DNA from: Triparma verrucosa
Taxonomy: Eukaryota; Sar; Bolidophyceae; Parmales; Triparmaceae
NCBI GenBank assembly: GCA_030267905.1
Contig: BRXX01000145.1
Span: forward strand, 1-64,000
DNA length: 64,000 nt
Direction: 5' to 3'
Shown: positions 31,972 through 43,695 of the stretch, in pieces
How positions within the stretch are numbered: position 1 is the stretch's first letter
Layout: each line of letters starts with the position of its first letter
Notes under the pieces: generated by a model
The model's database searches: none
What the model was told of the DNA's origin: nothing
What the model saw: the letters and a program-made list of their open reading frames with translations, nothing else
Position numbers and translations under genes: made by a program

Positions 31972-33619
31972 TTACTCTTCATCCTCGTCACTCTCCTCCT
32001 CGCTCAACTCCTTGTCGGAGAACTCCATGCCGTCGATCTTCTTCCTCTTTTCCTCCCTCTCCTTCTCCTCCTTCTCCCGCTTGCTCTCGACGAGTCTATC
32101 CCGCGTGTTGTTGATGTTGGCGCTCCTGAGCTGCGCTAGCGTCAGCAAGATGGCCTCCTCGCTTCTGACCGTCCTACTCCCTTGAAGAGGGACGGTGTTC
32201 ACGAAGGTGTCGAAGAGGAGTTCGCCGCAGTCTGCGCCCGACACGTGGGGGAAGTCCTCGTCGTCGTCGACGCACTGCTCGATCCCGTGCACTCCTCCGA
32301 AGACCAGCAGCATGTGCTGGTAGGATTTTTCGAAGCGCCCCCCGTCCGAAGGCTCCCCGGCCCTGCTGTGTCCGTGCAGCACCTCGTTGACGCTCCTCCC
32401 CCTCTCCGACGTCCCGACCTTCCAGTCGTACTCTCCCCACGGCCCCCCCTCCAGGACCCCCTTCAACCCTCCCTTGACCCCTCTCACGGTGTACCCCCAG
32501 TAGTCTCCGTTCTCCTCCCTGACCTGGCTGGACTTCACCGCCTTGCCCTTGATTTCCTTCCCCTTGTAGTTCTCAATCTCGACCGTCACCCTCACCCCCT
32601 TGGGCACCTTGCGGTCAATCTCGACGTCCTTGCCAACTCCGCAGTTGACGTACGTGACCCTGCCCTCCCCCCCTGGCTTGTCCTTGGTGTCCAAAGTGAC
32701 GCCCTCGCGGTACTTGCTCTGCTCTCCCCTCCTCACATGGTGCGGAGCGTCGATGGGAGGGATGAGGCCCGCGAACTGAAGATCGGCGTGGTTGGGGTGC
32801 AGGGACTGCTTCAGGTACTGAGGGGTTTCGGCGTACTCCAAGATGCGCTGCATGAATTGCAAGGGGTTCTTGGAGAAGTTGCTGCTGGTGTCTTCGTTCT
32901 TGCCTCCCTGTTGGTTTGTTCGTAAGTGGTAAGTGGTGTGTTGCACAAATCCGACAAACCATTTCTAATCTCATCTCATCTCAACTCATCTCACCTCGAC
33001 ATCCTCGTAGATTACAATCTCATCGACGCAATAAATAGTGGCAGCCCTCGCTATCTGACCGCAAAGCATCGTCTTCAACTCCTTGCTCTGAGCGTTCGCT
33101 ACAATGGACGTGGGCACCGCGATGGAAAGGGTGTCATACCTGGGGCAAGATATGGAGGGCAGCTGCGGCGAGGTTGAAGATTGGGTTAGACACTGCAGCC
33201 ACTGAGAACACGGCGCCCTCGTTGCCGTGTAACTCCTCACTGTCACCGTCACACAACCCTAAACCTAAACCTAAACCTAAAAAAAACCTCACCTTGGACA
33301 TGACCCTCCCGAACTTTCCAGAAACGCCACCGCCTCCGCCCCCGGCTCCGTCCCCCCCAGTCACCGTCGGCTCGAAAACCTTCTGAGTGCCGGTGCGGTC
33401 GACCCCCCCGCCTCGCTTAAAAACCGTCGTCTTAACCTTCGTCCCCGCGCTGTTGCTCCTTGCGTTCTTCCCCGAGGCGTTGAGGCTCTTCTTCCCGCCA
33501 TCGTTCTGAGGGCCGTTCTTCTTGTCCTTCTTGCGAGGGCGCTCGCCACCGTTGGCAGCGATTGCGGCGGCCTTCGCCTCCTTCGCCTCAGTCTTTTTCC
33601 TCTTCTTTTCGGAGTCCAT
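31972..33619 (-). CDS. SPOUT1: SPOUT1/C9orf114-type RNA methyltransferase
   Basis: A SPOUT-fold methyltransferase family conserved in eukaryotes and archaea, linked to RNA methylation. Three exons (33619-33293, 33162-32995, 32907-31972) give 476 aa. A Lys-rich N-terminus (KKRKKTEAKEAKAAAI) looks like a nuclear or nucleolar signal. The core begins YDTLSIAVPTSIVANAQSKE then VDEIVIYEDVE. It continues with FMQRILEYAETPQYLKQSLH and DLQFAGLIPPIDAPHHVR, and ends with the knot region HMLLVFGGVHGIEQCVDDD and NTVPLQGSRTVRSEEAILLT. An acidic tail follows. Its stop lies 57 bp from that of the convergent TrmK/GIY-YIG gene. Intron 1 contains CCTAAA repeats. Confidence 0.9.
33255..33280. repeat. Telomere-like CCTAAA repeats in an intron
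   Basis: About four units of (C)CCTAAA lie within intron 1 of the SPOUT1-type gene. They resemble plant-type CCCTAAA rather than the CCCTAA found at this chromosome's end. Confidence 0.85.
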
Positions 33620-34054
33620 TGGAGCAGCTTCTATTGGCAGCGAGGACTGGTCGAGCTGAAAAGTTTCAAAAAAACGACACTACGAACTTGGTGCTCGGTC
33701 ACGCAGCAAGAGGATACTATGACAGTGCCACGCGATAAAGTTTGAGTTCTAAACGCGAGAATTGAGATCAGTGTGATGCTCTGAGAAAACTTGTGCATAT
33801 TTGCCATTTCCAACTTTTGCTCCTCAAATCATCAACCCTCGCCGATACGCTGACTGTTCTACAGACAGACGGACGACAGACGAGTCAGACGACAAAACAG
33901 CCAACACACAAACCCTCTGAAACCGTTTAAAAGCACTAACACACACAAGGCCTTCCGAACTCCCTCCCTGAGCGCCTCCCTTCTCAGTCCCCCCGCTCCC
34001 CAACGGTCGTTCCAGCACATCCCCTGTCCCTCTCCATCACACACACCACCACCG
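33620..34054. other. Intergenic, 435 bp, divergent promoters
   Basis: Separates the starts of the SPOUT1-type gene (-) and the PX/LOTUS gene (+). No gene is seen in it. Confidence 0.5.
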
Positions 34055-37000
34055 ATGGCGTTCCAATTCTCGGAGAACAATGCCCCGAGCGACCTAGCTC
34101 CTAGCCGGCCCTCGATTGTCTCTTCCGGCGACGAGATCATCCACGACATTCCCACGACCGCCCGGCACGGCCTGATTCGCTCCACCGACTTTCAATCGCA
34201 GCAGAACGTTCCTCAGTCAACCCTAACAGGCGCAGTCGCAGCGAACCCTCCCCTGCCTCCCGGTTTCTCCCCGCCTCAGCGGGGCTTCGCCGTGAAGATG
34301 TCCAAGCCTCAGAAGGTGAACCCCAACGACTTGTCCTCCCTTCGGCTGAACTCGAACAGTTCCGACGCCGCCAGCGTAGTCAGCCACGAGTTTCCCATCA
34401 AGGTCGAAGTCCCCACCACGAGCGAGGAGAGCGAGGGATCCAGCAGGTACACCGCCTACCACCTCGAGATAACCACCTCCCTGAAAAAGTGGACCGTCCG
34501 CCGCCGGTACAAGGAGTTCGACGCCCTCCACCAGTCCATCCTCGAAAAGGGAGGGGACCCCAAGTCCACCGCGCTCCCCAAGTTTCCGGCCAAGAAGATG
34601 TTTCCCATGTCTTCGATGGACAAGGCGACAGTAGAAGAGAGGAGGAAGGTGAGAGGCATGAAACGCGTCAATACAGTTTGTTGCCTATATCACCTATATT
34701 ACCGCCACCGCGCGATTCTAACTCGTCGCTCCGCTCCGCTTCCGCTGTCGCAGCTGTTTCACGAGTACATGAAGGGACTTCTAAATAACCCGAGCATTTT
34801 CAATCCGCACCTCACCCCCACCACCAAGGCCATAATCAAATTTCTCGACGACGGGACGCTGGGGATGCAGGTCAAGTGTTTCTCGCTCGAGTCGAAGGTT
34901 CAGCAGCTCACGTACGCGTACCGGGAGCTTCAGCAGTCTCGAGAGCTGACCGAACAGCTGGCCGTGGGCCAGACGCGAATGATCGACATGCTCCAGCAGA
35001 GGCTGGAGGCCTTGGAGAACTCCACCCACACCCACGGAGGGATGACGGAGCGATTCACAGACGAAAGCAGGGAGAGCAGCTTTAACGAAGGAGTACCGAG
35101 ATTCTCGTCCGAGGGGCTGGATCCCAGGACGAGTAATAGGACAAACGAGAGAGTTAGCCCCGCAACCACAACCACTTCTGCCCGCAGCTCGGAGAACAAC
35201 AAACAAACGACAAATCAACCCATCCCCCCCTACATCACCCAGCCCCTCCCCTCCCCCCCTCCAGCCACCTACGCCGCCGCCGCAGCGGCCGCCACGAACG
35301 CCATCAAAAGCACCGAAAATCTGCAACTCCCACCGCCCTCGAACCGACAACGCTCCTCGTCGGCTTCGGAGGAGTCCACTGATGCCGGGAACTCCTTCGC
35401 CCTCAGCGAAACGTCCAACACTTTCCTCTTCCGCAACTCCGGAACTATTCCGGGATCGTTGCAGACTACGCTGTTCCAGCCCGGGAGGAGCTTGAGCGTG
35501 GGGGATCACATGCTCAGAAATTCCAGGGCGGACCAACTCTTCAACGGAACTTTCCAAACAACCAGGAGCAACACCTCCACGAGCATCACCATCCCCACCA
35601 ATGCCGCGAAGGAGCTCATCATGGCGCGCCGGCACTCGTCCGGGGATGCGTCGAACGGAAGGAGGACCACCGGAAGCTTCTCTGACGGGAACCACCTCTC
35701 GATGATAAACGATATACTGTCGCCCTCGACGCCTCCCTCTCCCTCATTTGCCAAGCGCGGGGACAACCCGACCGGGCGGTCTCACTCCACCACGCAGCCC
35801 AGCAATCCCTGGGGCGGAGACAACTCGCGGGGTCTGGCGTTCGTCTCATCACCTCCCAACGCTGTCGCGTCCGAGTTCCTCCCCGTCAACCTGGTCCCGA
35901 AGAACGTCGACTTGACACCGGTCGACAAGAGGGCGCAGGAGCTCATCTCCATCCTGCAGCCGTCCCCGGAGGCTATTCTACACCGGAAGCGCGTCGTCAA
36001 GTACACCTCGCAGCACATCAAGCAGACCCTCGGAGCGCAGTGCTTTCCAATTGGGGCGTACGCCTTAAAAACATACCTCCCTGACGACTGGCTGCACCTG
36101 TCCGCCTTTCTGTGTCAAGGGCAGGAGCAGACTTGGTTCATCAAGGTCAACGAGGTGCTCTGCAAGACCTCAAATTCCCCGGAGAACAACGACGGGACGC
36201 ACAAGATCAGCAACGTCAACTTCTCCAACGAGGGGGAATCGCGGGCCATTCGCTGCACGACTGACGGCGTGAACGTCGACATGACAGCGAACAGGTGAGA
36301 AGCGACAGCTTGCTGCTGTAGTAGCTGGTCTCTGCACTATCACCGCCCACACAACTCTAACTCGTTAACACCTATCGTCGCAGCATCGAGGAGCTCTACC
36401 AGGTCGCATTCTTAGAGGAGGTGGACCTGCTCCTCGGAAAAGACCATTTGTTCAAGCGCTCCATCCTTCTCGTCAAGGCGTGGTGGCTCTACGAGACCCG
36501 CGCGTTCAGCGGGCAGACCATGCTCGCCTCCGTCTCGGAGTTTGCGCTCACGACGATGTTGTTGGCGGTGGTGAACAAGTATCACGCCAGGCTCCAACAC
36601 CCGCTTCAGGTGCTGTCAATGTTTTTCAGTGTCTACTGCAAGCTTGACTGGACCAAGGAGGCCGTCACGGTGCAAGGAATCGTCGAAGTAGACGGGAGCA
36701 GGTGAGGCCCTGCGAGGATCGAGGATCGAGGATCGAGGTGTTGCAGTATCTAACCCAATCTTCACGCTCGTCACAGGCTCGGGAAGTTGAAGGAGGGCTT
36801 CACCAACTCCGACGAGATGCTAATTTCTCCTAATATGATCCTCCGGTACCAGCAGAGGTGCGGCCAGTCCAGGCTCAACGCGAATACACGGACCGCCAGC
36901 ACTACCAGCGTCCACACGAGCGTGGACACCACTGGGGGCGGACAGCAGATGCCCAACATGGACGGGACGATCGGCGACGTCGCCGGCGACGGCGACTTGA

Positions 37001-38127
37001 TCAGCCGCGGAAATAACATAAAGTTCGACCCTCACATTCGCACCGCCATGTTCACGACCGGAAACATGAACATCCAGAACCCCCTCGACCCGGGGGAGAA
37101 CCTCGTGCACAGCAAGGTCAGCGAGAGGCGCGCGAACCGTTTCAGCCAGGTCCTGCAGGCCGGGGCGAAGAACCTCCAGCCGATCCTCGCGCATTTGGAC
37201 AAGGAGCAGGAGCGCGGCAACGCCGGAGGCTTCAATACGAGCGTCGCCCTGTTCGACAACTTCTTCAGCAACGCTTGGTCGAGGTTTGGACAGGGGTGGA
37301 GGCCGGACATTGCCGCGGCCGCCAACGGTAGCGGAAGCCCGACCAATACAAGCGAGGGCACGGACGGGTTGGTCGAGAGGCTCTCCGAGCGCGACTCTGA
37401 GGAGCTCAACGTAATTTTGCGCGGCGACATCTTCGACGGCAACCTTGACACCTTGAGGGAGAACCTGAAGTTCTGCTCCTTCCTGCTGGAGAGAGAGATC
37501 ACGCAGAGCGCCCTGAAAACTCTCAGCCAAGTCGTGCTGGAGGAGAAGGGCCCAATGCCCGTGGGAGAGATAGGAAAGATGCTCCAGGAGGCCACGGCTA
37601 ATCCCAGTTTGAGCGGGGTCCTGAAGGAGAGCTTTGGCGGCCTGAAAAAGTTCCTCGAGAAGTTCCCCGAGATCTTCCTCATCAGCCAAGACCACCCCTT
37701 CAACCCTCACGTGTACCTTCGAGCCGGCTTCACCCTCTCCGAGCAGCAGCAGATCTCCGTCGGCTCCACCGAGTTCCTCTCCCAAAAGACCAAGAAGAAA
37801 ACCCGCCGAAAAGGCAGGTCAAGCCAAGGAGGAGGAGTCTCAACGGATAGTCCTATGGTCAGCGGAGTAAGCAGCGACGGACCAAGCAGAGATCTAATGA
37901 ACCTGCAAAGGCAGCAGAGGAACAATTCGTATTCAGGAGGACCAGGTAGAGGAGGAAGCTTGAAACCAGGAGCCAGTAGGTGAGAGGGGGGTACGAAGCG
38001 AGAACGCCGTTAATTCCATTCCGTGAGCGGGGCGAGTGGACGTATTCTGCAGGGGGTCATTTCTAACTCGTGAAACGCCAATCTTATATGTCGCAGTTTC
38101 GTGCCTAGAAGCAGCAGCAGAGCATGA
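34055..38127 (+). CDS. PX domain, pseudo-nucleotidyltransferase and LOTUS/OST-HTH protein
   Basis: Five exons (34055-34648, 34754-36294, 36384-36701, 36777-37979, 38097-38127) give 1228 aa. Residues about 110-240 form a PX phosphoinositide-binding domain (SRYTAYHLEITTSLKKWTVR, then RRYKEFDALH, LPKFPAKKMF, LFHEYMKGLLNNP). A coiled coil and a long Ser/Thr-rich linker follow. Around residue 640 begins a region like plant TRF4/PAP-type nucleotidyltransferases (RKRVVKYTSQHIKQ, FPIGAYALKTYLP). The catalytic G-S and D-x-D positions read G-A and DDWLHL, so it is probably inactive. The helical domain after it (LLVKAWWLYETRAFSGQ) fits the same family. Near the C-terminus is a LOTUS-like winged helix (GPMPVGEIGKMLQE; LKKFLEKFPEIFLISQDHP; NPHVYLR). 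It may tether RNA-binding complexes to endosomal membranes, which is inference. Intron 1 is 105 bp, stop-free and in frame. Confidence 0.75.
34649..34753 (+). mobile_element. Introner-like intron, frame-neutral
   Basis: 105 bp, no in-frame stop. It ends TTCTAACTCGTCGCTCCGCT then CCGCTTCCGCTGTCGCAG. Retention would add 35 residues inside the PX domain. Confidence 0.5.
36702..36776 (+). mobile_element. Introner-like intron, CAATCTTCACGCTCG type
   Basis: 75 bp, starts GTGAGGCCCTGCGAGGATCGAGGATCGAGG and ends TCTAACCCAATCTTCACGCT CGTCACAG. GAGGATC is repeated in tandem near the 5' end. Confidence 0.5.
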
Positions 38128-38441
38128 ATGTTTTCGAGGAGGATGTAGAAGAGGATAGATAAGGATGAATGAGGAAACGAAAGGAGAGAGAGCGAGATGT
38201 TAGACAGAGCGAGAGAGAGAGGAGAGTGAGTGAGTGAGGAACTCGAGAAAAAAATATAAAATACACAACCACACAACAACAAGAACAAAACGAGGGGAGG
38301 AGAATTGAAGGACATGAGTAGGCTTGAGAGCATATAAATGAAATGAATTCTCTTTCGAAGTAAAACTCTTTCTGCGCTTTCTGCTATTTATAGACCCCCC
38401 CCCCACAACACCCCCCACTTTTAACTCCTACTTCCATGAAC

Positions 38442-38855
38442 TTAAATATGCGTCGGAGGCGGCATCCATTTCTTCGAGTTATAAACGTTCTCACCAACCT
38501 TCCAACCCTTAACGCCTTTCATTAAATCAGCCTCCTCCTTCAACTGACTTATCTCAGACTTGACGTAAGAGCGGTCGCTCTCGGCTTGGAGGTAAGGGTA
38601 GAGGGATAGGCGAGCCTCGCGTTTTTCAGCCTTGTCGGCGTTGCGTTTAGTGTTCTCCATCCCGAGGAGGTAAAAGCCGAAACCGGAGACTAAAGCGCCT
38701 GCGAGCCAGATTTTGGCGCCGGAGGGACCGCGGGCGGGGATGGAGCGGGAGGAGTTTATGGAGGGGTAGCCGCCTTTGGGGGGGAGGTCTTGGACGGGGG
38801 CGGAGCGGCCGAGGACGCGAGTGCCGAGACCGAAACCGGAGGTGGGGTCGGACAT
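38442..38855 (-). CDS. NDUFA13: NDUFA13/GRIM-19, mitochondrial complex I subunit
   Basis: An accessory subunit of NADH:ubiquinone oxidoreductase in the inner mitochondrial membrane. A single exon of 137 aa, close to the usual 140-145. Family marks are QDLPPKGGYPSI, IPARGPSGAK, one TM helix (IWLAGALVSGFGFYLLGMEN), the basic/acidic heptad AEKREARLSLYPYLQAE, and the C-terminal GWKVGENVYNSKKWMPP. The start is at 38855. There is no cleavable presequence, as is normal for this subunit. Confidence 0.93.
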   Translation of the reverse strand: MSDPTSGFGLGTRVLGRSAPVQDLPPKGGYPSINSSRSIPARGPSGAKIWLAGALVSGFGFYLLGMENTKRNADKAEKREARLSLYPYLQAESDRSYVKSEISQLKEEADLMKGVKGWKVGENVYNSKKWMPPPTHI

Positions 38856-39402
38856 TGTGAAGGGGTTGAGGTTTTGGGGAGGAAATGAAAGGAAATGAGA
38901 GGAGGAACGGGGGCTAGTGATCTACTACACTACACTAGTGCTGGAGATTGATCGAGTGTGAGAAGGCTTGAAAGCGAAATTCACGGCATTACACATTGTT
39001 TGTCTGTTAAAAGACGGATATTACCCGGCGAACTTTTGGCCGAGCAAAGTTCATCATTTTCTCGCCCAAAAGCGCTTCGTAGTTTGTTCAAATATCGTGG
39101 CATAGTTGCCGTGTTGTGTACTAAGCACAACTGTCAATTATAATTCGCTGACTTACCGAGGGAGGGTGAGAAGGTGGGGTGAAAATGCCTCAATTATTTC
39201 ACTGGAAAGTTTATAGCTGAAAACGTAAACGTAAAGTTCAGTCCACAATTCCCGCAAGCTCTGCTGCGGTTTCTCTCCTATCGTCGCCTAAAAACTGATC
39301 AACTTCTATCAGAACGAACTGAAAATTGCGCCACAAGCCGGTCGTCGGACAAGAGGTTCTACGCTCGGAGGGAGTAGTTGTAGGGACAATAGATAGGGTA
39401 TA
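38856..39402. other. Intergenic, 545 bp, divergent promoters
   Basis: Lies between NDUFA13 (-) and the MFSD14-like gene (+). Short ORFs here lack coding character. Confidence 0.5.
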
Positions 39403-41244
39403 ATGCCTCCATTCCCGAATCCTCCCAACACAAGCGCCGAGGAGAGTTTCGAAAACGACCTCACCGTCCTCAACGATCCTCTTCTTAATAAATCTCATCC
39501 CCCTCCGTCTCCCCCTGTTGAATTCTCTTGGCGTAAAGTCACTCCCCTCCTCTGCCTCGTAACTCTAATAGCCTACTGCTCAGGTTCCGTCATAACTGCC
39601 GTCGCACCTACAATCCAAACCGTCTACGCCCGCGAGAGCACTCACAACTACACCTACTCCTGTTCTAACGAGGCCGACAACGACTCCTACGAATGTGGCG
39701 CCGACCACGACGACCTCTACGCGGACCCGTGCAAGGAAGCCTCAGAGCGGGCGCAGGCGATGGCCGCGACGAGCGACTTCGCCAAGAACATGCTGACGTT
39801 CTTTTTCTCGGCGCACCTCGGAGCCGTTACGGACCGATATGGGAGGAAGAAGATGCTCCTCTTCTCCCTCATTCTCATGGCTCTTCCCGCAGTAGGTGAG
39901 GCTGAGCAACATTGCGAGACGTTTGGATCATTGCTCTCGGCTTTGCTCCATTTATTCTAACTCCGCTCCTCTCCTCGCAGCCTTCGCCTTAGTAGTGCAC
40001 ATGGTATCCCTCACCGAGTCCGATCCTTCCCCAACGAACATCTCCATCCTGACAAATCTAGTGCCGTTGTACTACACCGCGAATTCCTTAACAGGCACAA
40101 TAAATTTCCTCACTCTAATCTTCGCTTGCCTAGCTGACTTGACCCCTTCCGGCCCTCGTCGTGCCGTCGCTTTTGGGCTCCTTCTCGCCATCTTCATGGC
40201 CGGCATATCCTGCTCCCCCATAATAACCCTGCTCGTCTACAACGGAGACAACACCACGGCCGTGAACGTCGCCTGCTTCGTTTGGATTTTCATAGTCCCA
40301 GCCTGGGTGATACTCGGTTTCTCCGAGACAGTCACGCCCGCGAAGCAGTTCGAAGCCCGTGTGGCACATCAGAACGAGGTGGCGTCCCGACCCCCCCGCT
40401 CCCGCTTCCACTCTATCTTCCTCGCGCCTTTCTTGAGCTTGAAGGTTTTGACGAGGACGAAGCTCTTCAGGATATTATGCACTGTTATAATCATCGTTGA
40501 AATGGTCAACGAGTCGACTCAGACTCTCCTGCTATACTACATAACCACCCCTCCCCTCTGCTTCACCCAAGAAGACATGTCAGTCCTCATGGTAACGATA
40601 GGCCTTAGCGGTATAATATCCCAAGGTTTCCTCCTCCGACCCCTGAACAAACTAATGGGAGAACGTCGCCTCCTCCTGTTCTCGAGCGTCGCGGGGATGT
40701 TCCACGCGTTGCTGTACGCTTTCGCGGACACGAAGGCGCTTGTGTTCGCTGGGGGGCTTTTGGTTTGTTTCACGCTTTTTAGTTTACCTACTGTAAGCGC
40801 TATTAAGAGTAATAACGCGGGGGAGGCGGAGCAGGGGCAGATTCAGGGGGCTGTTTACGCCGTGAAGAGTTTGGCTGGGGCGGTGGGGCCGACAATGTTC
40901 AGGTTTATTTATGATTGGACGAAGGATGGACCTGTCCCGGGGGCGATGTGGCTTTTTGGGGCGGCGTTGTATGTGGTTAGTTGTGGGGTTATTTTCCTTT
41001 TGCCAGAGAAGGAGGTGAGATACCAATAACTGCTCTGTAGCTTACGAGGAGTATCGGATACTTAGAGGAGGCGCCACTACAATTCTAACTTTCTACCTTT
41101 CGCGAAAAACGCCACCCCTCACAGGCGAACAGCAAATATCATCACGCAGAGAGAGAGACGGAGGAGGAGGAGGAGGTTCTCAACAGGAGCAAGATGGTCA
41201 GGTTCGCGGAGGACGAGGGCGTCAGGGAGAGCTCGGTCGTTTGA
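39403..41244 (+). CDS. MFS transporter, MFSD14/HIAT1-like
   Basis: Three exons (39403-39895, 39981-41014, 41125-41244) give 548 aa with about twelve TM helices. A hydrophilic N-terminus with a possible dileucine (NDPLLNK) precedes TM1 (VTPLLCLVTLIAYCSGSV). A lumenal loop with N-glycosylation-like sites and Cys (NYTYSCSNEADNDSYEC) follows. The loop-2 MFS motif is GAVTDRYGRKKMLL, and the late motif GQIQGAVYAVKSLAGAVGP is typical of the HIAT1/MFSD14 and tetracycline-antiporter group. The last exon encodes an acidic cytosolic tail (ERETEEEEEVLNRSKMVRFA). The substrate is unknown. Introns end in the shared CTCGCAG-type acceptor. Confidence 0.83.
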
Positions 41245-41422
41245 TGGGGAAGGGGGAAGGTCGGGAAAAATAATTTCGAAGCGATGCCTATTTAGCAACA
41301 ACATATGTTCGCCTCAAGCTTTTTGGAAGAAAATACATCAGTTTTTCCTCTCTTTCTCCCCCCCATCCCTCATTCGTCTCCCCCCTCCTCCCCCCCCCCC
41401 CCGCCCAAACACCGAACGAACC

Positions 41423-43695
41423 CTAAATGTAGTTCGTCCCAAGCTTAATTTTCTGAAGCCTCCTAACAATAATCTCCGCCTCCGGCCTATCCTTCTTATC
41501 ATACTCCCAACAATCCTCCACAATCCTCGCCACCTCCAACTCCCACTCCTCCATCCCCTCCTTATGAATCGGGTGTTTAAACCCCATAGCCACCGCCTTC
41601 CTAGTCTCGACGACATGGTTATTCGAATCTCTCATACGCTTCTCATGTCTCCAAGGTACTTCCCCAGTCAACACTTCGTACATAACATAACCGAAAGAGA
41701 ATATATCAATCTTCGTATCAAGGTACAACCCGTTATACTCCTCCGGAGACCTTAGCTTCCCAGACTTATCAAAGTGATCGCTCTGAGACGTCGGACAAGC
41801 CGTCCCATCGATTGCTACATCCATGTATATAGCGTTGTTGAAGTCCTGAAGGTACACCCTAGGAGGAGTAGCGTCACCGTCGACTACGAATTGATTCGTT
41901 TTTATGTCTACGTGTATTACGTTGTGTTTGTGGATTTGGGTTAAGCCTTTTGCGGCGTCGATTAGGATATCTAGCTTAGCTTTTTTAATTTGGGTTGGGG
42001 AATGACCGGAGGATATTATCATGTCAAGGTGAGAGCGGAGGAGCAACATACCCTCGCCACCTTTTTGGGTGAAACTACCGTCGTAACCTGAACCGGAGCA
42101 GGATACGCCTGTGACGCCTAGAACGTAAGTGTCGTCGACGAAGTTGCCCATTTCGATCATGGCGATTATCTCGCTAGAGTAGAAGCTTATCTTATCGTTT
42201 TGAGCTTCGACGTCGCCGTGATTTTCGGAGTACTTTATCGTGGAGTGGTACCCGTAGACTGTTTTGTAGACTTCGGAGTGCGGGGTTAACCAGACGCCTC
42301 TGTACCCTCCTTGACCTAGAAGTGTCATGTCACCGTAAGGTTGTTTGACCGTATGATCGACCTGATAATGATTATCGATATGATCGTCATCCGGCCAGTC
42401 CCCTTCCGCGAGCCACTCCGCCTCAAGTTCACCGTAGAGCCTATCGATTTCCTCCATCGGATGTCCCTCCTCTTCCATCTTCTGTATCTGAACCTCCCTA
42501 ATCTTCCTATCTTTCATCCTCTCCCTTTTATCCTTAACGCCCTCTCCCTCCGCATGCTCCCTCCTAAACAACTTATCATCAGTCTCAACATTCATCATAT
42601 CCATTCTCCTAATCTCCCCACCATAACAACCTAATGTCATATCATCATGATCCCAAACACCATGCTTCGTCTTCAATTCATCCCAACCTTCAACGAGTGT
42701 AACACCTTTCCCTTTAAACCATTCGTCTAAATTTTTAACGCGAGTACCGGAAGTATATCCAGTATCATAGAAGAAAGGATGTCGGAGACCTAAACCTGTT
42801 GGGAATTTATCAAATAATTCATCACGTTTACCTGAACATTCATCGTAAGATGATGTTACTGTACGGGAGGTGTGGACGCTTATTTTTTTAGGACTTTCGC
42901 GTGAGAATTTACCAGCGCAGACGCCCGTGTTCCAGATTGAGGTTAAGGGTAAACCGGAGAGATCGTATACTGATATTAATTCGGAACATGTTGGACAACA
43001 TTTTTGGATTGTTGCTGAGCCGCAGGGGGGACAGTTATTTTTTGGCGGTGACTTTACTCGGGAAGGAGGAGGAGGCTTTTTACGACGGTTCTTTACGGAA
43101 TTTTCGGTTAATGTTCGAGGAGGAGGAGGAGGAGGAGGAGGAGGAGGAGGAGGAGGAGGAGGAGGAGGATAATGAGGATCACTAACCTTCACCGGAGGTA
43201 CGGGTGACGTGACGACCGGTTCAATGTTGGGGCCGTTACGAGGTCGACGAGGAGGTTTTTTAGCTGACCATGAATCTTTTAAGGGGCGGACGTCCCTTCG
43301 GCCGGCGCTGCTGTTGTTATTTTTTTTTGTGAAATGAAATAAATTAGGTGTTAGACGAACAGGTGTTATAGAGTGTTTGTTATAGAATGTCATGTTAACA
43401 CCACAAGTGTCACAATCTTATTTTTTTAGAACACTCACCTCGTAACTCCAACATCAGAATTATGTTTATAACCTTTATAAACCACAAACCCTGCAATCGT
43501 GAAAATCATGAAAGCAAACAATGCAACCACAGCCCACATACTCTTATTATCCCCTTTCTTCTTGTTGAATTCTTTACTCGTTGAACTGGACCATGTTTTG
43601 GTAGGAGATCCACCGCCTTCAATTATATCCCAGTCTGTAACTTTTTGAGGAGCGTGGATTGGGAGGGAAGGTGGGGGGGCACGTTTACGCATCAT
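41423..43695 (-). CDS. Single-pass membrane protein kinase, atypical catalytic motifs
   Basis: Two exons (43695-43439, 43310-41423) give 714 aa. A basic N-terminal tail precedes one TM helix (MWAVVALFAFMIFTIAGFVV). A Pro run encoded by a GGA repeat and a Cys cluster (NCPPCG, KCCPTCSE) follow. The kinase domain fills the C-terminal half: Gly-rich loop LLGQGGYRGVW, Lys in VYKTVYG, catalytic loop VIHVDIKTNQF (HVD in place of HRD), metal site LQDFNNA (DFN in place of DFG), and KLRSPEEY in place of APE. The C-lobe ends CWEYDKKDRPEAEI. With a short N-tail before the TM, the kinase may face the lumen (type II), as in secretory-pathway kinases. That is inference. It is paralogous to the divergent neighbour. 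Confidence 0.78.
43117..43169. repeat. (GGA)n coding repeat, poly-Pro on minus strand
   Basis: About 17 GGA units encode a run of prolines in the membrane kinase. The run is length-variable by nature and prone to slippage. Confidence 0.93.

Noticed and set aside
36820..37785. 321-codon open frame on the minus strand
   Set aside because: Lies antisense to the LOTUS-containing exon, whose coding frame is supported by domains. The open frame is a codon-bias shadow.
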